Source: RGIG1959 sp045540655 (GTDB lineage: Bacteria > Bacillota > Clostridia > Oscillospirales > Acutalibacteraceae). Taken from it: a stretch of DNA of 41,668 nt. The stretch lies in assembly GCA_045540655.1 (NCBI GenBank), contig JAZQHP010000129.1, positions 1 through 41,668 on the forward strand, read 5' to 3'. Below, one piece after another: positions 24,032-31,346 of this stretch (position 1 is the stretch's first letter; every line of letters starts with the position of its first letter). The position numbers and the translations under genes were made by a program. The notes under the pieces were generated by a model. The model was not told the origin of the DNA and did no database searches. It saw only the letters and a program-made list of their open reading frames with translations.

Positions 24032-25141
24032 GTGTTGAATATTAAAAATTGGCGTGGCTCCACCAAGAAAAAAGTGGGCATTCTGGTCGGCCTGTGCGTC
24101 GCGTTCGCGCTGATGCTGGTGCTGGTGGAAGTCGATGCGATCGGCAGTCACATGAAAGGCATGTTGCCGCTGATCTGCATCAATATTATGCTGGCGGTGT
24201 CGCTCAACCTCACCGTCGGCGTGCTGGGTGAACTGAGCCTCGGTCACGCAGGCTTTATGTGTGTCGGCGCGTATGTCGGCTCGCTGGTGTCCGTCATGAC
24301 GGCGCAGGCGATCGAGCAATGGTGGCTCCGCTTCCCGCTGGCGTTGATCGCGGGCGGTCTGGTGGCGGCGCTGTTCGGTCTGCTCATCGGCATTCCCGTG
24401 CTTCGTCTGCGCGGCGACTACCTGGCGATCGTGACGCTCGCCTTCGGCGAAATCATCTACAACCTGTGCGCGGTGCTGTTCATTGCGAAGGACGCCAACG
24501 GCATGCACGTGCAGATGGGCGGCACGGGCATCGACGGGCTCGACCCGCTGACCACCGTGACCATTGCCAACGGCGCGCAGGGTATCCCGAACCTGCCGCG
24601 TATTCCCAAGCAGGATGAAACGCTGTTCATCATCGGCTTTGTGCTGGTGATGATCACCGTGTGGCTGTGCCTCAACCTCATTCACTCCCGTGCCGGTCGT
24701 GCCGTGAAGGCGATCCGTGACAATCGCATTGCCGCGGAATCCATCGGCATCAACATTTCCAAATATAAGCTCGTCATCCTCGTGTTCTCGGCGTTCTTTG
24801 CGGGCGTGGCGGGCGTGATGTATGCGCAAAAGGCGGGTCAGATGATGCCCACCGCTCCGAACACCTACAACTACGTCATGAGCATCAACATTCTCGTGTT
24901 CGTCGTCCTCGGCGGCATGGGCTCGACCCTCGGCTCGATCGTGGCGGCGGTGGCGCTGACGGTGCTTCCCGAATGGCTCCGCTTCCTGTCGGATTACCGC
25001 ATGCTCATCTATGCGATCGTGCTGATCGTCGTGATGCTTGCCAACCACAACGAGAAATTCCAGGCGCTGATCGCCAAGGGCAAAGCCCTTGGCAATGCGG
25101 CGGTGCAAAAATGCCTGCCGAAAAAGAAAGGGGGACAATGA
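24032..25141 (+). CDS. livM: Branched-chain amino acid ABC transporter permease LivM
   Basis: 369 residues. After a short basic N-terminus there are about ten hydrophobic segments. LNLTVGVLGELSLGHAGFMCVGAY and LRGDYLAIVTLAFGEI are LivM signatures. GRAVKAIRDNRIAAESIGIN is the coupling loop and VLGGMGSTLGSIVAA the late loop. The GTG at 24032 is chosen because AAGGAGG lies about 8 bases upstream; a GTG at 24023 overlaps that site. It pairs with LivH. The stop is 3 bases before livG. Confidence 0.94.
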   Translation: MLNIKNWRGSTKKKVGILVGLCVAFALMLVLVEVDAIGSHMKGMLPLICINIMLAVSLNLTVGVLGELSLGHAGFMCVGAYVGSLVSVMTAQAIEQWWLRFPLALIAGGLVAALFGLLIGIPVLRLRGDYLAIVTLAFGEIIYNLCAVLFIAKDANGMHVQMGGTGIDGLDPLTTVTIANGAQGIPNLPRIPKQDETLFIIGFVLVMITVWLCLNLIHSRAGRAVKAIRDNRIAAESIGINISKYKLVILVFSAFFAGVAGVMYAQKAGQMMPTAPNTYNYVMSINILVFVVLGGMGSTLGSIVAAVALTVLPEWLRFLSDYRMLIYAIVLIVVMLANHNEKFQALIAKGKALGNAAVQKCLPKKKGGQ

Positions 25142-25144
25142 TCC

Positions 25145-25906
25145 ATGGAACCGATTTTGAAAGTGGAACATCTGTCCATCCAGTTCGGCGGTCTGAAAGC
25201 GGTCGACGATTTCAACCTGACCATCCCCAAGGGGGCGCTCTACGGTCTGATCGGCCCCAACGGCGCGGGCAAAACCACCGTGTTCAACATGCTCACGGGT
25301 GTGTATAAGCCCACCTCCGGCTCGTTCTATCTGGCGGGCAAGGAGCTGACCGGTCGTTCGCCCGTGGAAATCAGCCACAACGGCATCGCCCGTACGTTCC
25401 AGAACATCCGCTTGTTCAACAAGCTCAGCGTGATCGATAACGTCAAGGTCGGTCTGCACAACCGCTATAAATACGGCGTGTTTACGGGTCTGTTCCGTCT
25501 GCCGAAGTTTTTCGCGACGGAGCGCGTGATGAACAAGGAAGCGCTCGAACTGCTCAAGGTGTTCGACCTCGACAAAGAGGCGCATCTTATGGCGCAGAAT
25601 CTGCCCTACGGCAAACAGCGCAAGCTGGAAATCGCGCGTGCGCTCGCGACCAAGCCGAAGCTGTTGCTTCTTGACGAGCCCGCCGCCGGCATGAACCCCA
25701 ACGAAACCGCCGAGCTGATGGAAACCATCCGCTTTGTGCGCGATACCTTTGATGTGACGATCCTGCTTATCGAGCATGACATGAAGCTGGTCGCGGGCAT
25801 CTGCGAAGAGGTCACGGTGCTCAACTTCGGTCAGGAGCTGGCGCGCGGTGTCACCGCGCAGGTACTGCAGGATCCCCGCGTCATCACCGCCTATCTGGGC
25901 GAATAA
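25145..25906 (+). CDS. livG: Branched-chain amino acid ABC transporter ATPase LivG
   Basis: 253 residues. Walker A GPNGAGKTTVFN. The signature is the altered LPYGKQRKLEIARAL normal for LivG. Walker B is LLLLDEPAAGMNPNE, and the H-loop is LLIEHDMKLV. GIARTFQNIRLF is the Q-loop region. It drives import with LivF. The ribosome-binding site is a weak AAGGGGG inside the end of livM. Confidence 0.96.
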   Translation: MEPILKVEHLSIQFGGLKAVDDFNLTIPKGALYGLIGPNGAGKTTVFNMLTGVYKPTSGSFYLAGKELTGRSPVEISHNGIARTFQNIRLFNKLSVIDNVKVGLHNRYKYGVFTGLFRLPKFFATERVMNKEALELLKVFDLDKEAHLMAQNLPYGKQRKLEIARALATKPKLLLLDEPAAGMNPNETAELMETIRFVRDTFDVTILLIEHDMKLVAGICEEVTVLNFGQELARGVTAQVLQDPRVITAYLGE

Positions 25907-25927
25907 TCGAAAGGAGAACAAACGGAT

Positions 25928-26635
25928 ATGGCGATGTTATCAGTCAACGATCTGCACGTGTCCTACGGCATGATCGAAGCGATCAAGGGCGTCTCCTTCG
26001 ATGTCAATCAAGGAGAGATCATCGCGCTTATCGGTGCGAACGGCGCGGGTAAAACCACCATTCTGCACACGATCAGCGGTTTGCTCAAGGCGAAAGCCGG
26101 CAGCATCGAGTTCAACGGCAACGACCTCATCCGCACGCCCGCGCACAAGATCGTGTCGCTCGGCATGGCGCAGGTTCCCGAAGGACGCCGCGTGTTCCAA
26201 CAGCTCACCGTGCTGGAAAACCTGATGATGGGCGCGTTCACCCGCAAGGACGGCGGCGTGGAGGAAACCCTCAAAAACGTATATGAACATTTCCCCCGTC
26301 TGGAGGAACGCAAAAAGCAGATCGCGGGCACCTTGTCGGGCGGCGAACAACAGATGCTGGCGATGGGACGCGCGCTGATGTCCAAGCCGTCCATCATGCT
26401 GATGGATGAGCCGTCGATGGGTCTGTCTCCGCTGTATGTGTCGGAGATTTTCTCCATCATCCGCGAGATTAACAAGGCGGGCACGACGGTGCTGCTGGTG
26501 GAGCAGAACGCCAAAATGGCGCTGGAAATTGCTAACCGCGCATACGTGCTGGAAACCGGCAAGATCCGCATGAGCGGCGACGCGCACGAGCTTGCCAACA
26601 ACGAAGAAGTCCGCAAGGCATATCTGGGCGGCTGA
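25928..26635 (+). CDS. livF: Branched-chain amino acid ABC transporter ATPase LivF
   Basis: 235 residues. Walker A GANGAGKTTILH, Q-loop AQVPEGRRVFQQLTVLENL, signature LSGGEQQMLAMGRAL, Walker B IMLMDEPSMGLSP, and H-loop replacement LLVEQNAKMAL, the Glu-Gln form usual in LivF. AAAGGAG lies 11 bases upstream of the ATG. It is the last gene of the operon, followed by a terminator. Confidence 0.96.
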   Translation: MAMLSVNDLHVSYGMIEAIKGVSFDVNQGEIIALIGANGAGKTTILHTISGLLKAKAGSIEFNGNDLIRTPAHKIVSLGMAQVPEGRRVFQQLTVLENLMMGAFTRKDGGVEETLKNVYEHFPRLEERKKQIAGTLSGGEQQMLAMGRALMSKPSIMLMDEPSMGLSPLYVSEIFSIIREINKAGTTVLLVEQNAKMALEIANRAYVLETGKIRMSGDAHELANNEEVRKAYLGG

Positions 26636-26650
26636 TTTCAAACAACAAAC

Positions 26651-26686
26651 AAAACCTCCCGAACGAATCGTTCGGGAGGTTTTTTC
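26651..26686. terminator. Bidirectional terminator after livF
   Basis: Arms AACCTCCCGAACG / CGTTCGGGAGGTT with loop AAT, A-run before and T-run after. It serves livF and the convergent zinc-ribbon gene, which ends at 26687. Confidence 0.9.
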
Positions 26687-27301
26687 TTATCCGTTATGGC
26701 ATGTCGGCAGGGCACTTTCGTAGGTGTGCTCATCGCCGAAAAAGTCCTCAAAAAAGAAGTCACCGAAGGGATCTCCCTCGTCAAAGTAAAACGGATCGTC
26801 GTCATACCAACCTTCGTCGAAATCGGGGATCTCGTCGGGGTAACGCGGGGGAAACACGGACGGCAATTGCTCGGCGATGGCAGAGTCGGGGAAAAACGCC
26901 TGTACGGTTTCAATGGTGACGAACAGCACCAGTGTCAGCACGCACAGAAGGATCGCGATCCCTGTCAGTAAGCGGCGGCTCTTGGTGCTTTTGAAAAAGC
27001 CGATCAGCGAAAAGACCGTCGCGGGCACGAGGATCCATATCAATACAGCGTCCACCCACACGAGCAGAAGCGAGAGGATCGCCGTTGCCAGCCCGATGAT
27101 ACCGAAGACGGAGCGTCTGGGCGGTGCGGGGAAGGGGTTGTACCAATGCGGAGCGGCGGGAGCCAAGGGGTCGGTCGGGGTGTCGGTCGGGGCAACCGTC
27201 GGCATGGTCGGCGCGATCGGTGCGCGCACGGCGGCACCGCATGACGGACAGAAATTGGCGCCCGACGGAAGCGGGGTGCCGCAGTGGGAACAAAAAGCCA
27301 T
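26687..27301 (-). CDS. Zinc-ribbon membrane protein with acidic, aromatic C-terminal tail
   Basis: 204 residues. The N-terminus MAFCSHCGTPLPSGANFCPSCG is a four-Cys zinc ribbon (C4, C7, C18, C21). A Pro/Thr-rich linker follows (about 27-60). Hydrophobic segments lie near 65-103 (two helices) and 108-132. From about 150 the chain is almost only Asp, Glu, Phe, Tyr, Gly and Pro (for example DDDPFYFDEGDPFGDFFFED). This tandem of cytoplasmic ribbon, membrane part and acidic tail is common among uncharacterised Bacillota proteins. No function can be assigned. The ATG has AAAGGAGG upstream, and the gene has its own promoter. Confidence 0.75.
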   Translation of the reverse strand: MAFCSHCGTPLPSGANFCPSCGAAVRAPIAPTMPTVAPTDTPTDPLAPAAPHWYNPFPAPPRRSVFGIIGLATAILSLLLVWVDAVLIWILVPATVFSLIGFFKSTKSRRLLTGIAILLCVLTLVLFVTIETVQAFFPDSAIAEQLPSVFPPRYPDEIPDFDEGWYDDDPFYFDEGDPFGDFFFEDFFGDEHTYESALPTCHNG

Positions 27302-27339
27302 AAGCCGAAGCCTCCTTTGAATCGATCGTTCCTGTTGTC

Positions 27340-27368
27340 AGTATAGCAAACCGCGGGCGGTTTGTCAA
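27340..27368 (-). promoter_or_regulatory. Near-consensus promoter of the zinc-ribbon gene with an internal inverted repeat
   Basis: On the - strand: -35 TTGACA (27363-27368), 17-base spacer, -10 TATACT (27340-27345) with TGC before it. The spacer carries a 16-base inverted repeat (27348-27363: AAACCG, four bases, CGGTTT), placed where a repressor could bind. Confidence 0.8.
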
Positions 27369-27384
27369 TTTCGGTGCGATCGGC

Positions 27385-27420
27385 AAAAAAATCCCCGCAC
27401 CGACAAGCGGAGCGGGGATA
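27385..27420 (-). terminator. Terminator of the lipoprotein gene
   Basis: Arms ATCCCCGC / GCGGGGAT with a T-run of seven on the - strand (27385-27390 and beyond). It starts 16 bases after the stop. Confidence 0.85.
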
Positions 27421-27435
27421 AGGGATAACCGAAGA

Positions 27436-27858
27436 TTATTGCGCTTTGGTCAGCGTGAGTGTGTCATTGGCGGTGACGAAGGTCACGGTGTCGCCTTCGA
27501 TGGTGGCGGTGCCTTCCATGACAGAGCCCGTCAGGGCGATCGTCAGGTGATCGCCTTCCAGCACGAAGGTGCCGCCGAGCACGCCGTTGTCGGCGGTGAT
27601 GATCGCCGAGCCGTCTTCACTGAACTTGAGCTGGGTGATGGCGGTTTTTTCGCTTTCCACCGTCCAGATGCCCAGAAGCGGGCTGCCGGTCGCGTCCACG
27701 AGGTTCAGGGTGGGGTGCGTCTCGGTGGTGCGGATGGTGGACTCGGTGGTATCGGGCGTGTCGGTGTTGGCGGGATCGTTGTTGCAGGCGGTCAGACCGA
27801 CGCACACCAGCGCGAGCGCGCACACCAGCAGGACCATTTTCAGCAGTGTATGTTTCAT
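27436..27858 (-). CDS. Small lipoprotein, lipocalin-like/DUF5640-like
   Basis: 140 residues. The signal peptide has the lipobox L-T-A-C ending at Cys25 (MKHTLLKMVLLVCALALVC, then VGLTAC). A Thr/Asp/Glu-rich spacer of about 25 residues follows. The rest has short beta-like repeats: LLGIWTVES, LKFSEDGSAIIT, GTFVLEGDHLTIAL, GTATIEGDTVTFV. That pattern of G-x-W, F-x-x-D-G and (Y/F)-x-(I/V)-x-G-D resembles lipocalin-like DUF5640 domains. It is probably attached to the outer face of the membrane; the ligand is unknown. The ribosome-binding site is AAAGGAG. Confidence 0.82.
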   Translation of the reverse strand: MKHTLLKMVLLVCALALVCVGLTACNNDPANTDTPDTTESTIRTTETHPTLNLVDATGSPLLGIWTVESEKTAITQLKFSEDGSAIITADNGVLGGTFVLEGDHLTIALTGSVMEGTATIEGDTVTFVTANDTLTLTKAQ

Positions 27859-27899
27859 GATACGAACTCCTTTGTATATTAGTTTTAGAAGATATTCCT

Positions 27900-27929
27900 A
27901 TCATACACTAAAAGGTGGATAAAAAGCAA
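27900..27929 (-). promoter_or_regulatory. Probable promoter of the lipoprotein gene
   Basis: On the - strand: -35 TTGCTT (27924-27929), 18-base spacer, -10 TATGAT (27900-27905), about 40 bases upstream of the ATG. Confidence 0.5.
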
Positions 27930-27981
27930 GGGAAAGCGCTCAAATTCTATAATTTTTTTTGCATTTTTCCGTCCGAAATGC

Positions 27982-28010
27982 TTTTCATTTGATCGGAATC
28001 GTGATATAAT
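27982..28010 (+). promoter_or_regulatory. Promoter of the transketolase operon
   Basis: -35 TTTTCA (27982-27987), 17-base spacer, consensus -10 TATAAT (28005-28010) preceded by TGA (extended -10). The leader contains a hairpin GGGCGC / GCGCCC (about 28030-28048) just before the ribosome-binding site. Confidence 0.75.
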
Positions 28011-28074
28011 GGTAAACGGCAAAGCTTGAGGGCGCGTATCGGGCGCCCCTTTCAAGAAAGGACGGAAAACCCCT

Positions 28075-28917
28075 ATGGACGCTTGTCAGAAAAAACAACT
28101 GGCTGTCATGGCGACGAAGATTCGCATGGCGGCAATCGAAGGTACGTTCCACGCAAAGAGCGGACACCCCGGCGGCTCGCTGTCGGCGGCGGATGCGCTC
28201 GCGTATTTGTATTTTGCGCATATGCACGTGGATCCCGCGAATCCGAAGGATCCCGCGCGCGACCGCTTTGTGCTGTCGAAGGGTCATGCGGCGCCGGCGT
28301 ATTACGGCGCTCTCGCGCACAAGGGCTTCTTCTCGATCGATGAGATTCAGGTGCTTCGTCACGTCGGCGCGATGCTGCAGGGTCACCCCGATATGAAGGG
28401 TACGCCCGGCGTGGATATGTCCACCGGTTCGCTCGGTCAGGGCGTGTCGGCGGCGGTCGGCATGGCGCTGGCGGGCAAGCTCGACAACGCGGATTACCGC
28501 GTGTATGCCCTGCTCGGTGACGGCGAGATCCAGGAAGGTCAGGTGTGGGAAGCGGCGATGTTCGCGTCGCACAAGGGCCTTGACAACCTGTGCGTGATGG
28601 TGGACAACAACAACCTCCAGATCGACGGTACGCTGGACGAAGTCAATTCCCCCTATCCGATCCCCGAGAAATTCGCGGCGTTCGGTTTTGCGGTCGAGGA
28701 GATCGACGGTCACGATTTCGAGCAACTCGAAGCGGCGCTGAACCGCGCTTCGCAGACCAAAGGCAAGCCGTATGCCATCGTCCTCAAGACGGTCAAGGGC
28801 AAGGGCGTGTCCTTCATGGAAGACAAAGTGGGCTGGCACGGTGTCGCCCCCAACGCTGAGCAGTATGCGACGGCGATGGAAGAACTGAATGCAACTCTCG
28901 CGGAATTGGAGGCGTAA
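28075..28917 (+). CDS. Transketolase, N-terminal subunit
   Basis: 280 residues covering the thiamine-diphosphate (PP) half. HAKSGHPGGSLSAADALAYLYF and FVLSKGHAAPAYYGAL are the substrate-side motifs. GDGEIQEGQVWEAAMFA through VDNNNLQIDG is the metal/ThDP-binding G-D-G...N-N motif. It works with the next gene as a two-subunit transketolase of the non-oxidative pentose phosphate pathway. The ribosome-binding site is AAGAAAGGA. The stop is 2 bases before the C-subunit gene. Confidence 0.95.
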   Translation: MDACQKKQLAVMATKIRMAAIEGTFHAKSGHPGGSLSAADALAYLYFAHMHVDPANPKDPARDRFVLSKGHAAPAYYGALAHKGFFSIDEIQVLRHVGAMLQGHPDMKGTPGVDMSTGSLGQGVSAAVGMALAGKLDNADYRVYALLGDGEIQEGQVWEAAMFASHKGLDNLCVMVDNNNLQIDGTLDEVNSPYPIPEKFAAFGFAVEEIDGHDFEQLEAALNRASQTKGKPYAIVLKTVKGKGVSFMEDKVGWHGVAPNAEQYATAMEELNATLAELEA

Positions 28918-28919
28918 TC

Positions 28920-29867
28920 ATGGCAGAAGTAAAAAGAATTGCGACCCGCGAAGGGTACGGCGAAGCCATCATTGAGCTTGCCGATCAGTACGACAATCTG
29001 ATTGTCATGGACGCAGACCTCGCGGGTGCGACCAAAACGGGTATGTTCAAAAAAGCGCATCCCGAGCGCTTCTTCAATGCCGGCATCGCCGAAGGCAACA
29101 TGATGAGCGTGGCGGCAGGTCTGGCGGCGTCGGGCAAGCTGGTGTTTGCGTCCAGCTTTGCGATGTTTGCGGCGGGTCGTGCGTTTGAGCAGATCCGCAA
29201 CTCCATCGGTTATCCGAACATGAACGTTAAAATCGGCGCCACGCATGCCGGCATCTCGGTCGGCGAGGACGGTGCGTCCCACCAGTGCTGTGAGGACATC
29301 GCGCTCATGCGCGTCATCCCCGGCATGACCATCATCAACCCCGCGGACTACTACGAAGCGAAGAAGGCAGTGTACGCCGCCGCCGCGATGCACGGTCCGG
29401 TGTATATGCGCTTCGGTCGTCTGGCGGTGCCGACGGTGTTTGATGATGACTACCAGTTTGAAATCGGCAAGGCGAACCGCCTGGTCGAGGGTACGGACGT
29501 GACCATCATCGCGACGGGCCTCATGGTGAACGAGGCGCTGATCGCCGCCGAACAGCTCAAGAACGAGGGGGTTTCGGCGCGCGTGGTGAATATGGCGACC
29601 ATCAAGCCGATCGACCGCGAGGAAGTCGTCGCGGCGGCGAAGGATACGGGCGTCATCGTGACGGCGGAAGAGCACAGCATCATCGGTGGTCTGGGCAGTG
29701 CCGTGACCGAAGTGATCTGCGAGACGGTGCCTGTCCCCGTGATCCGCGTGGGTGTCGAGGATGTCTACGGTCGTTCGGGTCCGGCGCTCGAACTGCTCAA
29801 GGTGTTCGGTCTGTCGGCGGAAAACATCGCCGCCAAGGCGAAGCAAGCCGTGGCTCTCAAAGGCTGA
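28920..29867 (+). CDS. Transketolase, C-terminal subunit
   Basis: 315 residues covering the Pyr and C-terminal domains. The catalytic Glu is in NAGIAEGNMMSVAAGLA. Also seen are FASSFAMFAAGRAFEQIRNSI, THAGISVGEDGASHQCCEDIALM, and the late VKPIDRE-like MATIKPIDREEV with TAEEHSIIGGLG. Together with the N-subunit it transfers two-carbon units between sugar phosphates. Its ribosome-binding site (GGAGG) lies inside the end of the N-subunit gene. A terminator follows after about 40 bases. Confidence 0.95.
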   Translation: MAEVKRIATREGYGEAIIELADQYDNLIVMDADLAGATKTGMFKKAHPERFFNAGIAEGNMMSVAAGLAASGKLVFASSFAMFAAGRAFEQIRNSIGYPNMNVKIGATHAGISVGEDGASHQCCEDIALMRVIPGMTIINPADYYEAKKAVYAAAAMHGPVYMRFGRLAVPTVFDDDYQFEIGKANRLVEGTDVTIIATGLMVNEALIAAEQLKNEGVSARVVNMATIKPIDREEVVAAAKDTGVIVTAEEHSIIGGLGSAVTEVICETVPVPVIRVGVEDVYGRSGPALELLKVFGLSAENIAAKAKQAVALKG

Positions 29868-29904
29868 TCCTATTATATAATATATATACCTTATTATATA
29901 GCAA

Positions 29905-29936
29905 AACACCCCTGCTCCGTCGAGCAGGGGTGTTTT
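29905..29936. terminator. Bidirectional terminator between transketolase and YbjQ-family gene
   Basis: Arms ACACCCCTGCTC / GAGCAGGGGTGT with loop CGTC, A-run before and T-run after. Confidence 0.9.
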
Positions 29937-29948
29937 TGTGTGCAGAGG

Positions 29949-30260
29949 TTACTTGAAGCGGACCGCCGTGCCGTAGGCAAGCACCTCAGCGGCGCCGTCC
30001 ATGACGGCAGATGAGCTGTAGCGCACGTTGACGATCGCGTCGGCGCCCAGTGCCTGTGCGTTGCGGATCATGCGCTCGGTGGCGATGGTGCGGGCTTCGT
30101 CAAGCATTTCGGTGTAGCCGGTGATCTCGCCGCCGACGATGGTTTTGAAGCCCGCCAGAAAATCCTTGCCGATGTGCTTGGACTGCACAACCGCACCCTT
30201 GACCAGATCCAGCGCCTCGATGTCGCGACCCGGCACGTGATCGATGGATAACAACAGCAT
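29949..30260 (-). CDS. YbjQ/UPF0145 family protein
   Basis: 103 residues, the normal size of the family, from the ATG at 30260 with AAGGGAG upstream. A longer frame runs through the promoter. GFKTIVGGEITGYTEMLDEAR, then ALGADAIVNVRYSSS and a final EVLAYGTAVRF, are the conserved family segments. Known structures form pentameric rings; the function is unknown despite the old name heavy-metal-binding. Confidence 0.92.
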   Translation of the reverse strand: MLLLSIDHVPGRDIEALDLVKGAVVQSKHIGKDFLAGFKTIVGGEITGYTEMLDEARTIATERMIRNAQALGADAIVNVRYSSSAVMDGAAEVLAYGTAVRFK

Positions 30261-30306
30261 AACAAACACTCCCTTTATATAATGTATTATACCAGACGGT
30301 ATATTC

Positions 30307-30335
30307 AGCATACGCCTTCGTGCCCGAAAAGTCAA
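30307..30335 (-). promoter_or_regulatory. Probable promoter of the YbjQ-family gene
   Basis: On the - strand: -35 TTGACT (30330-30335), 17-base spacer, -10 TATGCT (30307-30312). A second TATAAT closer to the gene could serve a shorter transcript but lacks a good -35. Confidence 0.5.
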
Positions 30336-30509
30336 GATACGTCGCACAAGGGAGACGGCGAAAAAAATTTTTAAAAAATTTTTTCGGCGACGAACGGCAA
30401 TGTTGTGGGGTGAATTTCACACGCACCCAATATCTTGTGGAAGGATCGCAAAACCGCATGAAACCGCCGTTTTGCGGTGAAAAAAATTCAAAAAATCGCA
30501 AAAAAACAC

Positions 30510-30538
30510 TTGATTTTTGCAAAGGTGTGTTGTATTAT
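30510..30538 (+). promoter_or_regulatory. Promoter of the S10-spc ribosomal operon
   Basis: -35 TTGATT (30510-30515), 17-base spacer, -10 TATTAT (30533-30538). No other good promoter is seen between here and rpsJ. The 250 bases before it (30261-30509) hold the divergent YbjQ promoter and A-rich sequence only. Confidence 0.7.
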
Positions 30539-30544
30539 ATATAG

Positions 30545-30899
30545 GCACGCGTATGCCAGATGGGCGAATTCTGCCCAAAAGCAAGCGCAGGCAGACTGCA
30601 AAGATATGCGTTGAAGCGGGAGGTTGCGACCGAACGGTCGGTTTTTCCGTGGAGTATGTCCGATTTCAAACCGGGCGAACAAAGAAAGCTGCAAGTGGAC
30701 CTGAGAAACACGCCGTACTGCGCCTTCAGGGTGTAGAGAGTTGCGCGGAAGTGGGAGCAAGGAACACGCAGGACGATCGTTTTGCGCCGGAAATCAAGCT
30801 GGATTCCGGTTTTTTTCGGGAGACCGAAAGAAACACCCGGCAGAGTGTGCAGAGCGGCGTCGCCCGCCAACTCAAAATTTTTAAGGAGGCGTTTTCAAA
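30545..30899 (+). promoter_or_regulatory. Long structured leader of the S10 operon
   Basis: About 350 transcribed bases without a convincing gene. Visible elements: hairpin TGGGC/GCCCA (30560-30576); CGACCG/CGGTCG followed by GTTTTT (30627-30646), a weak terminator-like hairpin; a hairpin of ACCTGA with TCAGGGT (about 30709-30732); and a strong terminator at 30787-30816. GATTTC at 30662-30667 is exactly complementary to GAAATC at 30790-30795 in the left arm of that terminator, so an alternative pairing could prevent termination. I do not recognise a named ribosomal-protein leader family. Confidence 0.6.
30787..30816 (+). terminator. Intrinsic terminator (attenuator) inside the S10 leader
   Basis: Arms CCGGAA and TTCCGG with two further pairs near the loop (one A-A mismatch), then seven T (30810-30816). 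It stands about 80 bases upstream of rpsJ and downstream of the operon promoter, so it must be bypassed for the operon to be made. Confidence 0.75.
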
Positions 30900-31211
30900 A
30901 TGGCAGTCAAAGAAAAAATCCGTATTCGTGTGAAGAGCTATGATCACCGTCTGGTGGACCAGGCATCCGAGAAGATCGTGGAGACCGCTCGCCGTACCGG
31001 CGCCCGCGTTTCCGGTCCCGTGCCGCTGCCCACCGAGAGGGAAATCGTCACGATTCTTCGTGCCGTGCACAAGTACAAGGACTCGCGTGAGCAGTTCGAG
31101 ACCCGCACGCACAAGCGTCTGATCGATATCCTTCGTCCGTCCAACAAGACAGTCGAGGCCCTGATGGGTCTTGAACTCCCCGCCGGTGTGGAGATCGAAA
31201 TCAAGCTGTAA
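30900..31211 (+). CDS. rpsJ: Ribosomal protein S10 (NusE)
   Basis: 103 residues, full length. IRIRVKSYDHRLVDQ, GPVPLPTEREIVTILR and RTHKRLIDILRPSNKTVEALM are the conserved parts, including the long loop that reaches into the 30S head. S10 is also NusE, which binds NusB in antitermination; that is relevant because a terminator sits in its own leader. The ribosome-binding site is AAGGAGG. It is the first gene of the operon, followed by an unusually long 135-base gap. Confidence 0.98.
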   Translation: MAVKEKIRIRVKSYDHRLVDQASEKIVETARRTGARVSGPVPLPTEREIVTILRAVHKYKDSREQFETRTHKRLIDILRPSNKTVEALMGLELPAGVEIEIKL

Positions 31212-31301
31212 TCGCGTGCAACCCTCGGGCAGGGCGCGGCGTGCCGCGCAACCCCCGACGCACCGTACAACACGGCTTGCAGATCTCTCCCGCGAGGTCA
31301 T

Positions 31302-31323
31302 GTTGACGCGAAACCGCGTCAAC
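31302..31323 (+). repeat. Perfect hairpin between rpsJ and rplC
   Basis: Arms GTTGACGCG / CGCGTCAAC with loop AAAC, about ten bases before the rplC ribosome-binding site. No T-run follows, so it is not a standard terminator. A second small hairpin (GCGCGGC/GCCGCGC, about 31236-31251) lies earlier in the same gap. Confidence 0.7.
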
Positions 31324-31346
31324 CAATAACCAAGGAGGTATAGACA

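Noticed and set aside
24002..25921. Antisense ORF of about 640 codons across livM and livG
   Set aside because: His/Arg/Asp-rich composition typical of antisense frames; the + strand genes are clear ABC transporter parts.
30517..30933. Possible gene in the S10 leader
   Set aside because: It starts inside the promoter, lacks a ribosome-binding site, runs into rpsJ in another frame and crosses a strong terminator.
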